This document shows, in pieces, positions 43,739 to 56,188 of a DNA stretch of 64,000 nucleotides; position 1 is the stretch's first letter, and every line of letters starts with the position of its first letter. Made by a program: the position numbers and the translations under genes. Under the pieces are notes generated by a model, which saw nothing but the letters and a program-made list of their open reading frames with translations, was not told the origin of the DNA and made no database searches. The stretch spans positions 1,364,001-1,428,000 of the forward strand of contig NW_026570229.1 in assembly GCF_019649055.1 (NCBI RefSeq), written 5' to 3'. Origin of the DNA: Paramacrobiotus metropolitanus. Lineage: Eukaryota > Tardigrada > Eutardigrada > Parachela > Macrobiotidae.

Positions 43739-46700
43739 CTGAATTCAGGAACGTAACCGATGAGTACGATTCTCGATCAGGATAACATTGAGGAAGTATT
43801 TCTGTTATAAATATTTTCTACTAGTGAGTGTGTACTTGTTCCGTGATATACTTATTAAAGGTACTGGAGTTTAGGAACATACCTAATAACTTTGCTGTAC
43901 TGGAACCTTTACGCATGACCACGATTACAGATAGGGACCGTGCTGCATCTGTAGAGTACGAGTTATTGGTATTTAACGGAGTGTGATGACTTAACTAGCC
44001 GTAGTACATTGGATGTTCTTCGTGAATAAGTATATTATGTGATAGTGGCAAATTGTACCCGGCTTGGCTACACAATTAACAATCAAATAGCCAAAAAAGT
44101 AGCCTTTATAAAGTTCTGTTGAGATTCAACATAATTCTGTTTTTTTTCCTAAAAGATCAAGCAGACCGCTCAATGGATCCCAGAATTCGGATGGCTGCTT
44201 ACCCTCGTCAGAAATATCATATAGTTTAATGACAACTTTTGAATTAGGCTTAGATATAACAGACCATCTCTTTGTTTTATAATACTTACGAATATGAAAC
44301 ATTTAGATATGGATATCAGAGATCATTTTGTATTTATTTTGCAATATACCACATAACTAGTTTTGCACAAAAAAACCAACATCCGAGACATACTTTCTCA
44401 TGAAAACACCAACATAATTAAGTAAAAAAATCGATTTGGATAATGCGCCAGAAGCATAAACGGAAAACTGACAAGAGCAATAGAAACTGCAAAAGAGCCA
44501 GCATGGATAGCATTAGCGACTTCTAAATGCATAAGAAATTAATTATCGCCACGATGGCAAGGACAATCATGGATGTCGACATCCACGCACTTCCCGGTTA
44601 ATTTCGCGTCTGGCAAAGGGCCTGAAGAGCAATACTTCATCTCCCCTGCAAAACATTTAAATTTTGAACCATCAGCATGGTAAACTTACTTACAGTATGA
44701 TATTTTCAGATGCACAACAATTGCATTCAAGTTTTACTTGAACGCAACAGATGCTGCATTTCAGATTTACTGCATTCAAGAACGGTCATCCGTTATAGAA
44801 AAGCGCTGTGTCTTAGGACTTTTAATACACCAGCAATAAAATTGCTGTGCAGGTCGACATGCAGTTTTCAAACAAAAAATCTTAAATTAGAAATTATTGC
44901 TTTTGTCAACGGAGCATTTGGCCAATAAAATAAAGCAAATGGAAAAATCGACACTCTGACATAAACATTCTATATTGCTTTTATGAGCCAACTGCAATGG
45001 TCAGCACAGTGCAGCGAAACGCATTAAATTCAATATTTATTATTTTTTAGAAAATTACTATTTAAAAAAAATCAGAAAAATGGGAAAAACAAGTTATGGA
45101 CACTTCATATACGCACCACCAATTACGCAATAACTGCAACTTTTGAATAAGGCATGTCGACATGCTAATAAGCGATAAAATAAACTTAAATCAACTAAAA
45201 TTTTAATGCGTTGAACTTGTCCGTGATGCACTTTAAAATACTTGAAGAAAATTTCTTTAGTGAACAATCTAGTTTCTGCTCGCTTCTTAAGTTTAAGGTA
45301 ACAAAAAGGACTAAAATTCCCCTTAAGTAGAAATTCGTTTTATCGTTTTGTAGCTATAAATAGCGCTCTCCTACACAATCGGATTACCTGTTGCTTTACT
45401 GCATGTCTTCATGCACATTTGTCCATCCAAACAGCGCCTCCTAAGGATCTGGAAATAAAAACGCACACAATAATTCAACAAGTGCTATCTTTATGACGTT
45501 TAAACTGGAAACTGTTCGATAAGCTCTTACCCTCGAACTGGTCCAAAATTGCTGTGGGTCCTCGCATCACTGCAGACTGCGTCGAATGTTGCACTTTTTC
45601 CCAAAAGCATGCCGTGCGTGACAGTACCACGCATAAATATCACTACTAGCAGTGTTTTTTTAAATGTTTTGAAATAAAATTTGGCTGTCGACAGCCATAA
45701 AACAAAAAAACGTCAAAAATTTAAACAAAATAGCAGAAACCATTTCAAAAGCACAGTTATAAAAAAGTCGAGAATTGCCGTTACCAAAACTGGCTGTCAA
45801 AATCAGCTTGGGCGCAACGGCGCTGAACGTGAACTTGCGGTGAGCACTGAACTGCTATACAGCTAATCAGAAGCAGCATGAAAGTAGCCTATAGTAAGCG
45901 TAGTCGGCAGCAAAAGTAATGGAGCCACCGCGCGGGCAGTGTCAGGTATTACTCAAAATTTTGTCGTTGATGTTTTGCCTCCAACTAAGTAAATTGGAGC
46001 AGTTTGTTTTTTGTTTCGAAGACTTTTGCTTCTTTTTTGCGATTTTTTCCTTTTTGTTTTCGCGACTTTGCTTTTGAGGATAATTATTGTCGGTCGATCG
46101 ATCATGTGCCTGCACAGAAACTATGCTTTTGATAACAAGGTTCTGCAGAAAAGCTTTGATACTCTATAACGGCGACACGTGGATCAAAATCGCTTTTTAG
46201 ATTACGTGGCGAGGCAATCAATGTCGGTCGACCGACAAAGCTTTCGCTTTAGATGCAATATCTTACATTGTTATTTGCAATAAATCAGAACCGCGACGGC
46301 GTCGGGACTGTTGGCAATTAACAGGGGGCACTACGAATTGATTCATAGTGGTGGATCTTGGAATTTGGCTGGTTTATTTTTTTACTTTTCTGGAATTGTT
46401 TCTTGCTGAGCGAGATATTGTTTACGTGTCGGTCGACCGACAAAGCTTTTGTTCTTCTTGTATTACGTTTGCTTCTGTTTAACGTTTTGGTTAAACAGTT
46501 GCGAAGACGCGGATACGAGTTTCGAATAAGTTTTGTAACTTCGATACGTTTTCATATTGATATAAATTATTACATAAGATCTGTTGCCAAAATCATGCCG
46601 TCGGCACATTTTATGATAAACGGCTTAACATTTGAGGTATGTTGATACAGTTTATAACAAACTTTTTGACGAGGGTTACATGTTCTCTCACACCACTCGT

Positions 46701-48185
46701 ATTTTACGTAAACTTTAATTCATTCCATGGCTTTATTTATGCATTTAACCTGGTGTATCAAATTTGCTCCAGTACTAATTTGCTCCTGGTGTATGAAATT
46801 TAACGGCACTGAAACTGCTAAGATCATCTGTAGAGATCTGCACAATGGTCAATAGAATGCATCCAACATTGTGAATTCCAGTTTGGATTTCAGAATACAT
46901 CCGATGCCCATTTCTAGCGGGCACAGTTCCGCAACGTGTGTGATTTTGTGAATGTTATTACATATTAAAGAGCTGTAGCCAAGCTGTACAGATTAGTTCG
47001 GAAGTATCGACATACTTATGTATACCTAATTCCACCAAGCTCCAGCAGCTGTTTATCCTGTTGGAATTGACACTTCCGTAGGCCGATGTACACCCGTACA
47101 TTTTACACTTTGGCACACGAAATTTTTATTGAAAAAATATAATTCTGCTTATGACAGTTAAATTTCAGCCATTTCCTCTCATCACATATATTCTCTGAAA
47201 TCCCTTTTGCCTCCCGACAATTTGCTGGCCGACTTGCTATTTTGCGATATTGTTGTTACACTCACTTTCTTTCTCTACTGTCTGAAGCCTAGAGGGGACA
47301 ACCGCTCCGTTGCAAGGACAATAAACTTCACTTCACTTATAACAAAATATTAACTCAATCTGCTGACCGGCAAGTCGCTTTTCGACTGTCTGAACTTTTT
47401 GCAGAACTATCTATGTATATGTTTTTCCCGACAGTTTGCTTATCGGTCCGGTTTCTAATACTCTCCGTGTTTTTAGGATTTTCTTTGGTTTTTTGTTTGT
47501 TCTCCTGTGCTTCACGTACACCGCTTCACGTACACCGCTGCACGTACAACAGCCCATGAAGGTGTTCAGACTTCAGCCAATAATAATTATTAGTTTCGGT
47601 AATATGAACGTGGTATAGCTATTATACCGTGTTAGTATAACTTTTATAGCGTGTTAAGAAAAATTACGGGATAAGGAAGTGATGCCGTTAAAAGGAATTG
47701 TTATTACGCTTCCGTAACAGACAGCCGGACATTTTGATTTATCTATTTCTTGCTGTGCAGCAGCGCAGCATAACGTTTGTGGGCCCAGGAGCGGTTTCTG
47801 AACGCTAACGGTTTTTCTAACAGACTGTCTTGATCTATTGCGCAACTATCAAAGTTCGATGCCAATTTTCTCGGTTAATAAAATCACCAACAAGAATTAA
47901 TTTTTGCACCGATAAAAACAGTTAGCAACTAAAAACTGGGGAAAAACCAGCTCCAACACAAGTAATTATAAAAATTTATTATGAGTCATCCACAAGATTT
48001 ATTATGCCTGTCACTGGTCGATATTCAACCAAGTAACATTGGGCTGTGTGGCTTTTGCGGTTATCCGACATGTCAACATAAGAACAACAATTCATCAATC
48101 TAGGCACCGCAATATGATTCTCAACATCTGCTTAGTTCGGAGAAGCACCACCATTCACTGGCACCGGTGTTTTCACAGAAAAACG
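43739..48185. other. Long intergenic region between the serpins; scattered short repeats
   Basis: 43774-43866 resembles 18137-18233. 46088-46450 has the 14-base palindrome GTCGGTCGACCGAC followed by AAAGCTTT twice (46224 and 46431), with a related half-site at 46098. 47200-47460 has loosely repeated TTGCTGACCG-like words. 47507-47550 repeats CTTCACGTACACCG three times. No protein was recognised in 4.4 kb. Confidence 0.5.
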
Positions 48186-48194
48186 TATAAAACG
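48186..48194 (+). promoter_or_regulatory. TATA box of the serpin at 48249
   Basis: CGTATAAAACGCG lies 63 bases before the ATG, comparable with the element before serpin A. Confidence 0.5.
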
Positions 48195-48248
48195 CGAGCC
48201 CACCAAGCAGATGAACAACGTTTTTTTCTGTCGAACCATCGCTTAAAC

Positions 48249-49664
48249 ATGAAGCTATTCCTCGCACCGAGCATGACCGCGTTGACCTTTTTGGTCGCGT
48301 CGCTCGTCCACCCGATCTCAGGCGAGGCGCAGTCTGGTGCGGAGGAAATTAAGTATAAACCCGTGGTGACGGCGTTCGAAGTGGACGTATACAAGCATAC
48401 TCGGGATGCCACGAAAAACAACGGGAACATCGTCGTCAACGCACTGCAGCTGATCGGGGCGCTACTACTGTCCTGCAATGCGGCCGCCGGTGCCACGGAG
48501 AAGGAGATCAAAACCCTCTTCAAACTGGACGACAGCACCTCCTGCCTGGATCTGTTCGGGGTCCTCTTCAAGATGTACACCACGGCGCCACACCGGGAAC
48601 TGGAATTCGACGCGTCGGACCAGGAGTTTAATGACGTCTACTTCACGGCGAATCGCGCGTATGTCGATAAGAAGATTTCCTTGCACGAGAAGTTCGTGCA
48701 GAACCTGGTAAGAAATTTCAACATGACTCCGTTAGCCACGGACTTTGCCGCGGACCCGGAAGCCGCTCGGCAGGCCATCAACACCTGGGTGAGCCAAATC
48801 ACGGAGGGAAATATCAAGGAATTCCTGGTGCAGGGCAGTCTCACAGCGTCCAACCGGTTGGTCGTGTTGAATGGGGATTTCTTGCGGTTTCAATGGGCCA
48901 ACGTATTCGACCCGGCGAAAACGGAGAAGAGTGGATTCACCAATGCGGATGGGACGAAATCGCAAGTACCGTTTATGAGCCTGGGCGCGAAAGTCGGCTA
49001 TAAGAAATTCGATGCCGAAAAAAATATCCCGGCGTTCCAGGCGGTGCGGTTGTCCAGCAAATGGGGAACGTATTCGTTGTCGCTTCTCATGCCGAAAGAC
49101 GCCAAGGATTTTGCCGCACTGGAGCACGCGTTGACGCCCGAGCTCATTGACAAAGCCGTGGGTGCGAGCATGAACCGGGAGACGATCGACATAAAGATTC
49201 CCAAATTCACCCTGAATTCGGCGACCGATTTCAGGAGTGTTTTGGAGAACATGGGAGTGAAGCAGCTGTTCAGTAAAACCGCGGATCTATCCCGCATGAC
49301 CAATGCGACCATCGGGGTTGACGCATGGAACCATCACGCCATGATCGGTAATAATAATGAATTTTGCGGTTAAATATTTTGTATGCCGTCATTATAAATG
49401 TGTTATCACTAATACGTGTATTTTATTATTCTTAATAGTCGCTGTAAATTTGCACTCATTTTTACATCAGTTTACCCTAATATACTTCGACATTTGGCAG
49501 AAGCGAATGAATATGGATTGAAAGCACTGTCCACGAGTGCCCTGGTTATCCGGAAAACCGTCATGAAGATTGAACTTCAAACTTTTGATCACCCATTCCT
49601 CTTCATTATCCAAATTCAACCGACCGGATACATTACGCACATGGGAAGAGTCACTAAACTGTAA
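48249..49664 (+). CDS. Secreted serpin B, two exons
   Basis: Exons 48249-49347 and 49501-49664 join in phase 1; 420 residues. The open frame extends upstream, but this ATG is used because it precedes a signal peptide (MKLFLAPSMTALTFLVASLV) aligned with that of serpin A. Exon 1 is exactly the same length as in serpin A (1099 bases). The hinge NEYGLKALSTSA has the same Leu at P14 and Lys at P13. The reactive loop differs most: serpin A has SASAIGKLVLARGALPQS and serpin B SALVIRKTVMKIELQT, so targets should differ. The C-terminus FDHPFLFIIQI then ITHMGRV is conserved. Tandem duplication, about 5.9 kb apart. Confidence 0.88.
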
Positions 49665-50499
49665 CTGTGCTTGTCATTACGTATAGGTACTCGTAGTAGA
49701 TTATTGTGGTTCGTGGCGTGGCGTGTTCTTGATTCTTGGGAGTGGCCTGACAGTCTGATACAAAAAATTATTCTGGTTTTCTTACAAGAGCAAAAATTTA
49801 ATTTTTTACGAGTACAACAACAAGAGCAGGCTACATGGTCAAAGATACCATATACATATATTTTCGTACACGCTTCAATTATTTCACCGCCGAAAGTTAG
49901 CATTTCAGCCCCTCCGCAGATTCATTCCGAAGGCATGCGGCGCCGTGCACTATGCGACCAAGCAGAAATGTCCGGCTGCAATAAAGTTTATTTAAATATA
50001 CTAATTTAAACTATATAATTGATTAAGTACTAATTAATAAATTAATTTAAGCGCTTTAAATTGTGAAAAAGTAGTAATTTTAGACCTTTTATTACCTTCA
50101 TTCGGCAACAGCCATCAAAGCAACGTAGAACAATAACATCAGTTACACTCCTTAAAAACAATTAAATTTAAAGGTTAAGGTAACGACCAAAATCATTAGT
50201 GCTGTCCCGCTTAATTGGCCACATATTCAATGTACCGAGAACATCGGCCGCATTTAGATTACAGAGCAATCCAAACAGCAATACAAATCCCGCTAAGTAC
50301 GGCAAAATTTTCATCCTCTGACTGTTCCATGAGCAACACGAGTCCACTGAGTTCCGGTCACATAAACTGTGTTTTGCTCCTTCTGTCCCGGAAGCGCTGG
50401 GTAACACGTTGCTTGTTTCAGATGCTTCACGCGGCCTTTGGACAGCTTTAGATGGCCTGAAAAACCTAATAGACACATTCGCACCATACGAGTATTCCT
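49665..50499. other. Intergenic; no gene seen
   Basis: Small frames only, and none with a recognisable protein. Separates the serpin pair from the chemoreceptor pair. Confidence 0.4.
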
Positions 50500-52079
50500 C
50501 TAGCAAGAACTTCGTACCTGTGTGATGTTTGCGTACTCCTTCGCCATTGCCCCAATTTTACCGCCACCAGCCAGTTCCGCAAACACTAGCAACGTGCTGA
50601 TCAAAGCGGCACCGGCCTGTTGTACGAGACAAACAAAGACCTTACAGCACGGGATGCGTATTTGCCTACACAAACTAAGAGCTCTCGTAAAACGATTCCG
50701 CCAAGAAATACAATTTTTGCAATACCGTACAAAGTGCGCTCTGCCGTTGAATTTAAGAGCAGGGTGTTATCCTGCTAACCAACACTGATTGTTGTCAGAG
50801 TACGAGTACCTGAACAGCGCCTTCTCGCGTAATCACTACGCCACCTGCAGTAAAGCCGCAAGGTTCGGTCTGCTTCCCACGGAGATACATGGCTGCCCAC
50901 TCATCGCTATTCCAGTGCTTTTCTCCCATGCGTAAACACATTTCAGCTACGCTGGCGAGTTTTTGACTCTAAAACGGTCAGTTAGAAACACATAGTACCA
51001 TTAACATCACTGTTTTCATTAATGAAACCGTACTATTAACAGTTCATTCCTCGAGATACCTGTTCAGTGGAGTACGCGCAGACAGCAATGATGGCACAGA
51101 AAGAAGACACGTGTGTTACTAACGAGACGACGTTTCCCACCGGCGGCTGCTGGTCGGCGGTATACCGGCTGCAGTCCAGCGTCAGAGCAATGGCACCGGT
51201 TAGAGATGCATAGCACATTATGCCGACCATTGGGGAAAAACATCCACCTAGATCTTTGACTATCCTCCGCAGCTGAATCATTTGGGAATATTCTTTTAAC
51301 GACACCGTTCCACTTGTGAGCAGGGAACCATTTAAGCGCTGTGCAGCCTCACGGAGAGTTTCACTGCTGATGAACATTACGGATAGCACAAAACCCAGTA
51401 CGATTTCGCGGCTGATGTACGGCAAACATGAGCCCAGTGAATAAACCCGGAACATCACTTCTAAATATGACACCGGGAAACTGGAAAAGTACCGCTGACG
51501 AAAATCCGTTATTTGCTGCGCAATGGACAAATCAAATTGCAGCGTGTATATATAATAGCCTGATTTGGCAAATACACTCAAAATGTGTAGAAACATGATG
51601 AGAACATAAGCGTACAGTTTCGTCGGAGTGATTAATCCGGACGTCATTTGATCGAGATTCTTCAGCAGCTGCAGAAACGATCGACTGGATGTGCAAACAA
51701 GGATCATGCACAGCAAATCACAGATAATGTTCGATGCGGTAATTAATCGATTCACAACGGAAGTAAACCAATTCGAAAACTGTGTCTTTGAGTAGAATTT
51801 AATAGATTCGTATAGATAGAGCAGATTCGTCCCGAAAATAAATGCAGTATAAATATACATAAAAATAAATAAAATCGCAGTTAATCGCGAATGCTGTTGC
51901 AGCGGCGAGAAGATGTAGCCGCCGAGACTGAGAAGCGTGATCCAGACAACGGTGGCCATCCACAGTGGACCCGTCTTTATTTTCTCGCTCACAGTCGGCG
52001 GCTTTGTGGTGAAATCGTGGTGGTCAGTAGTCCATCTGGTCCAATCATGGTGGTCCATCTTGTTGGTTTTGGCGGACAT
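50500..52079 (-). CDS. Gustatory-receptor-like seven-helix chemoreceptor 1, three exons
   Basis: Minus-strand exons 52079-51060, 50968-50810 and 50616-50500, all phase 0; 431 residues. Exon 1 holds at least six hydrophobic helices (LTAILFIFMYIYTAFIFG, IICDLLCMILV, VLIMFLHILSVFA, IVLGFVLSVMFIS, IMCYASLTGAIALTL, VTHVSSFCAIIAVCAYS). Exons 2 and 3 carry KLASVAEMC, CGFTAGGVVITREGAVQ and AGAALISTLLVFAELA, which follow the C-terminal plan of insect gustatory receptors (short intracellular loop, FTAxG, last helix), although the usual TYxxxxxQF ending is not kept. These receptors are ligand-gated cation channels in insects; the role here is inferred. It forms a divergent pair with the gene at 54737. 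Confidence 0.72.
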
Positions 52080-54736
52080 TGAACTACCTAACCGCGTTCT
52101 TTCGTGTATGCTACTAACAGTCCATTACAAGCCGCGTTGCGGTTAGAAAGCCGAGAAAGAGTTATACTGCACGCACAGAGCGGAATTTGTTGACCGCAGA
52201 ACTTGATGACCGGTTTCTGTCACCAATGATTTCCCCAAGCCGACGTCAGAGTGATCGGTGCAATAACCAAGCTACAGGGTAGAGTGAATCGTGGGAGCAG
52301 TTCTATAGTGCTGAATAGTATGTGCAGCCACAAAACAGCACATTCGGAAATGTCATATAAGCAGTTACAACAAAGTATATGCGATAAAAAGGAAGACAAC
52401 AGTCTCAGCATACTTCTATCGTTAAAAGCATCGGCAGCGTTACAATATCGGTGGATGGTTGGCATTTTCTTTGCAGTCACCTGTACGTTTTCTCACAACT
52501 CTGCAGCTTGTGTGGTCTACAACCGAGCTTTAAATTTGCAAGCTACTGACTACGTGTCCTCGATCAAAGTGTTTCCGGTGTACTTAGCGTAGATCGATGA
52601 TTGTAAGGGCGCTTTCAACTGTCAAGAGTGCTCCGCTCCAGGGTAAACTTGCCGGGCATGCAGAATGTGTTGTTTCAAGAAGGATACGAAATCTCATCTC
52701 TGCTGACATTGTTTGCTGTTCTTGTAAGCGGATACAGTTTGAAATAGGCTTTTGTATAACCGGCCGATGCTGCGGTGGTTACAACTGACAGAACGGATCG
52801 CTGTCGGTTAGTGTCCGTCCTTCAGCACCATAACGGCATAACCGATAGCCATCCGTTCTGGCGGTTGTGAATGCGTTTGACACCGCGTCTCGATTGGCGT
52901 CAAGCCGCCACCAAACGGATTCGCAATCGCCAGAGCAGTCCTGTTTTGGTCTGGCTGTTTGTACCGCAATAACCCCGGACCAGGAAGAAGCTACAAATAC
53001 GGCACGATTTTCAGCTTACGATAGGTGCTGGTATCGTATTGGTATCGTATTGTATCGTATCGTATGTATAAAGTATTCCAAACAGAATACCGAAAAACTT
53101 CCTCCCGAACATTCCCTGTTATTTGTGTATAGCAGGGAATATTCTGGCGGAAGCTCTCCAGATCCAAAAACGATATATAGGTTGCACTGTAATGCAAAAG
53201 AGCCGCGTATTACCACATTCCGTCGGACCATCCGATGGAATTTGATAATAGGCCGCTGTTTAACATCCTCATCGCAATATTGTAGCTGCCATCAGAAATG
53301 GAATTGTCGCTGACCAAGCTGCTTATCGCTGGGAATGCGGGTGATACGGTATCTCCAAACACAACTGCTTAAGCCACATTGAGGCACATGACAGTACCGG
53401 AGAATAGCAACATCACCACGAGAACTGGCAACATCGGCCAAGCAGTCGTTAAAAATGATCCATTGTAGCATTAATATGGATTCAGTGCCGCTGCACCGCA
53501 TTCACCGTTGCCATAATGGGAAAAACTTACTACGTAGCACAGAATCAAATACTCGCACTGCGCAGTGCGCACATACACATAAATGAATGCTAGAGGCAGG
53601 TATGCCGTTTTGAAGGGGAAGCGTACAAGTCACACGGCTAACTTTATGAAGTTTGTGCACCAATTGTTTACCGATGTTGTGCTAGCGTGATGGCAGTGAA
53701 GCGGCACATCGTAAAATGCATTTTGAAAGCATAATGCAGATCTGACAGTTTACGCCAGTTTGTCTGGCTGTTACGGCCAGCGCTCGGCTCGCGGACGCTC
53801 CTGCCAATGTAGACTGCAAGTGAACGGTTTTTTTACGAGTTATTGTATTCTGATCAGAATGGCGATGCAAAACGGACCGCATTATGCGCCATAACGGCAG
53901 TCTGCAGATGGTTGTAGGGGTAATTAATACACTGCCAATACTGGCAATGCATACGATATCCGTATCCTCTAAATTTTGATAAAGGCTACGCCCAATGCAA
54001 CACTGCCAATGAAACTACCTTTTTAGTATTCTCACTACCTACAATCCAGGACTAAGTGAACGGTTACATACTCGCATAATGAACCGTTTAGTCTTAGATT
54101 GTGAACAAAATATTTAATTTTTCTGACCAGTTAGGGGAAAGCCTCTGACCGGTCCCTGGTCAGTTAGGCCTGAACCCTGAGTATTTCCCCAGTCCGATTT
54201 TAATGTGCGTTAAAAACAAAATAAACAAAATTCAATTCACAAATAAGTTAATGATGTTTACGAATATCATATCATAACTAACGTTTAACGAATATTTTCC
54301 GGTTGCATTTACTGTACGTGGTGTACAGTTTACTGATACCGTATTTCTTGTCAACATATAATATTTGTCAAAGCGTTTACGTTTATTTCACCTCCCGAAG
54401 AACGCGGTTAATCTCTAGAATTTACAGATAACGGGTGTTTCCCATGAATCAGCAATCCACCGAGTACAAAAGCGGACAAAGTACACACAGGGTGTGCGTC
54501 AAAGCCCTGCCATCGTGCTGGTTCAATCTCGCTTACATACTGTTATTATGTAATACTGCAAATATCAGACCGTACGTTCAAAGGAAAAGAGCCTTCAGAT
54601 AAATTCTGTGTGTTTATTAAACACATGTGCAGCAGCGGAAAACCTGACAACGGAGCCTAGAGCAACTGTCTCGTCATATTGCTTTTTCTGACCGTGTGGA
54701 TTTAATATTGGAACAGAAATTGATAAATCTGCGCGA
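52080..54736. other. Spacer between the divergent chemoreceptor genes
   Basis: 53098-53157 is an imperfect inverted repeat with arms of about 25 bp (CTTCCTCCCGAACATTCCCT and partner), preceded at 53035-53065 by repeated GTATCGTATT. 52780-52860 has GAACGGAT near its inverse ATCCGTTC. No protein was recognised; any shared promoter cannot be picked out by eye. Confidence 0.45.
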
Positions 54737-56188
54737 ATGCCGAAGCGGAGCGATCGCCTGGATAGAGGGTCCATTTTTACGTCCTGTGTGCAAAACATCG
54801 CCGTTCCGCAAATTAAGCGTGGTTTTATTTGGAAGGTCACTGCTATCTGGATGACCTTGTTGCAGTTCTGTGGGTATTTTCGCCCTGAGATTGCCAACCA
54901 TCCGCGATGTTCCAGCTTCCTGCGCTGTATCGTGTACGTTTACATAGCCTTTATTCTCTGGGTGGAGGCCTGTGTAACATACGAGGGCTGGATGTATTTC
55001 GACGCCGTAATGCTGACATCCAGTTGGTTCACGGCCATCTTAATCCAGCTCATTAACTTGTCAGATCGGATGGCCAATCTGCTATGCATAGTTCTCATGT
55101 GGTGCTGCAGTGAACGCCTTCGGGAATTGCTTGGCAAGTTAGACCGGATGTACGGCTCGGAGCTCACGCACTACGATATTTGCATCAGTATCGGTATAGT
55201 CATCTACGTGGCGGTTGCGGTGTTCAGAAATGCTTATTGGTTATACACTGAACAATTTACCTGGAACCTAAGCGACCACATCAACACATGGAGCACCGTC
55301 TTTCTTCACCGTGCCCAGGTCACCAACACTGCTGTGGAATGGTTTATTCGGATCAACTGGGCCGTTCTGGACTGTACCTTCTTTTGGTCGCGATCTTTCC
55401 CTGGGCTTTATTATTTTCATCATTTTCATTAGCGGGAGAATCGTTCACAGGACAGCGCTGCATCTGCGTGAACAGCTCTTCCAGTCGGAGTCTGTGACGC
55501 TGGATGATTTTGTAAACCAGTCACAGCTGACCAGCATTGTGGGCGAACTGGACAACTGTCTGAGGTGGATAACTGGTATCTGCTACTATGTGGCTTTAGT
55601 GGGCGCAATCAACAAGACGTTCGAAGCTAGCTGGCGTCCGCCGGGTCATCTGCCTGAGCCGGGACTGATCATCACTTTACTCACTTACATGGCGCATTTG
55701 GGCGTCTTGACTTGTGTGTGCGTGTACTCCTCTGAACAGGTTCGGTTAAGTTTTGTAATTTTGACTGCATTACGGATGCTGTTCTGTAAATAATTGTTAT
55801 AAAATTTAATACCAGGGAAAAAAGCTGTCCGAGGTCGCAGATAAATGCTTCCAGCTGGGAGAAACCAAATGGAAACGAGAGGAATGGACCACGATGTACG
55901 TTCGTCGTAGACGAGAGGAAACGAATTGTTTCACTGTAGCCGGTGTAAGCGTTACTCGCGAAAGCGCTTTCCAGGTGGGGTATGCTCACATTCTTCTATA
56001 AACATGAATCCAGGACACCAGCCATCCTAGTTTCTGAGATATTACGAAAAAAGGAAGCTCTAAAAAAATCCTATTCATTTCAGGCAACTGCGGCAAGTGC
56101 ATTGTTGGTCTTTGCGGAATTGGCTAGCGGGAAAACCAGCGCGGATTCTGGAACGGGTTCACCTGTGAACGTTACCCATGCTCGGTAA
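54737..56188 (+). CDS. Gustatory-receptor-like chemoreceptor 2, three exons, one extra base in exon 1
   Basis: Exons 54737-55739, 55816-55974 and 56084-56188. Exon 2 is 159 bases, exactly as in the paralogue at 50500-52079, and aligns with it (KLSEVADKCFQLGE to FTVAGVSVTRESAFQ). Exon 3 (ATAASALLVFAELASG) matches too. In exon 1 the frame changes at 55382-55385: one T too many in a TTTT run. Omitting it gives TFFGRDLSLGF, which aligns with PYISREIVLGF of the paralogue. The donor after exon 1 (GTTCGG) is weak but its position and phase match the paralogue. It is either a young pseudogene or an assembly indel. Predicted seven-helix membrane channel or receptor; ligand unknown. Confidence 0.68.
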
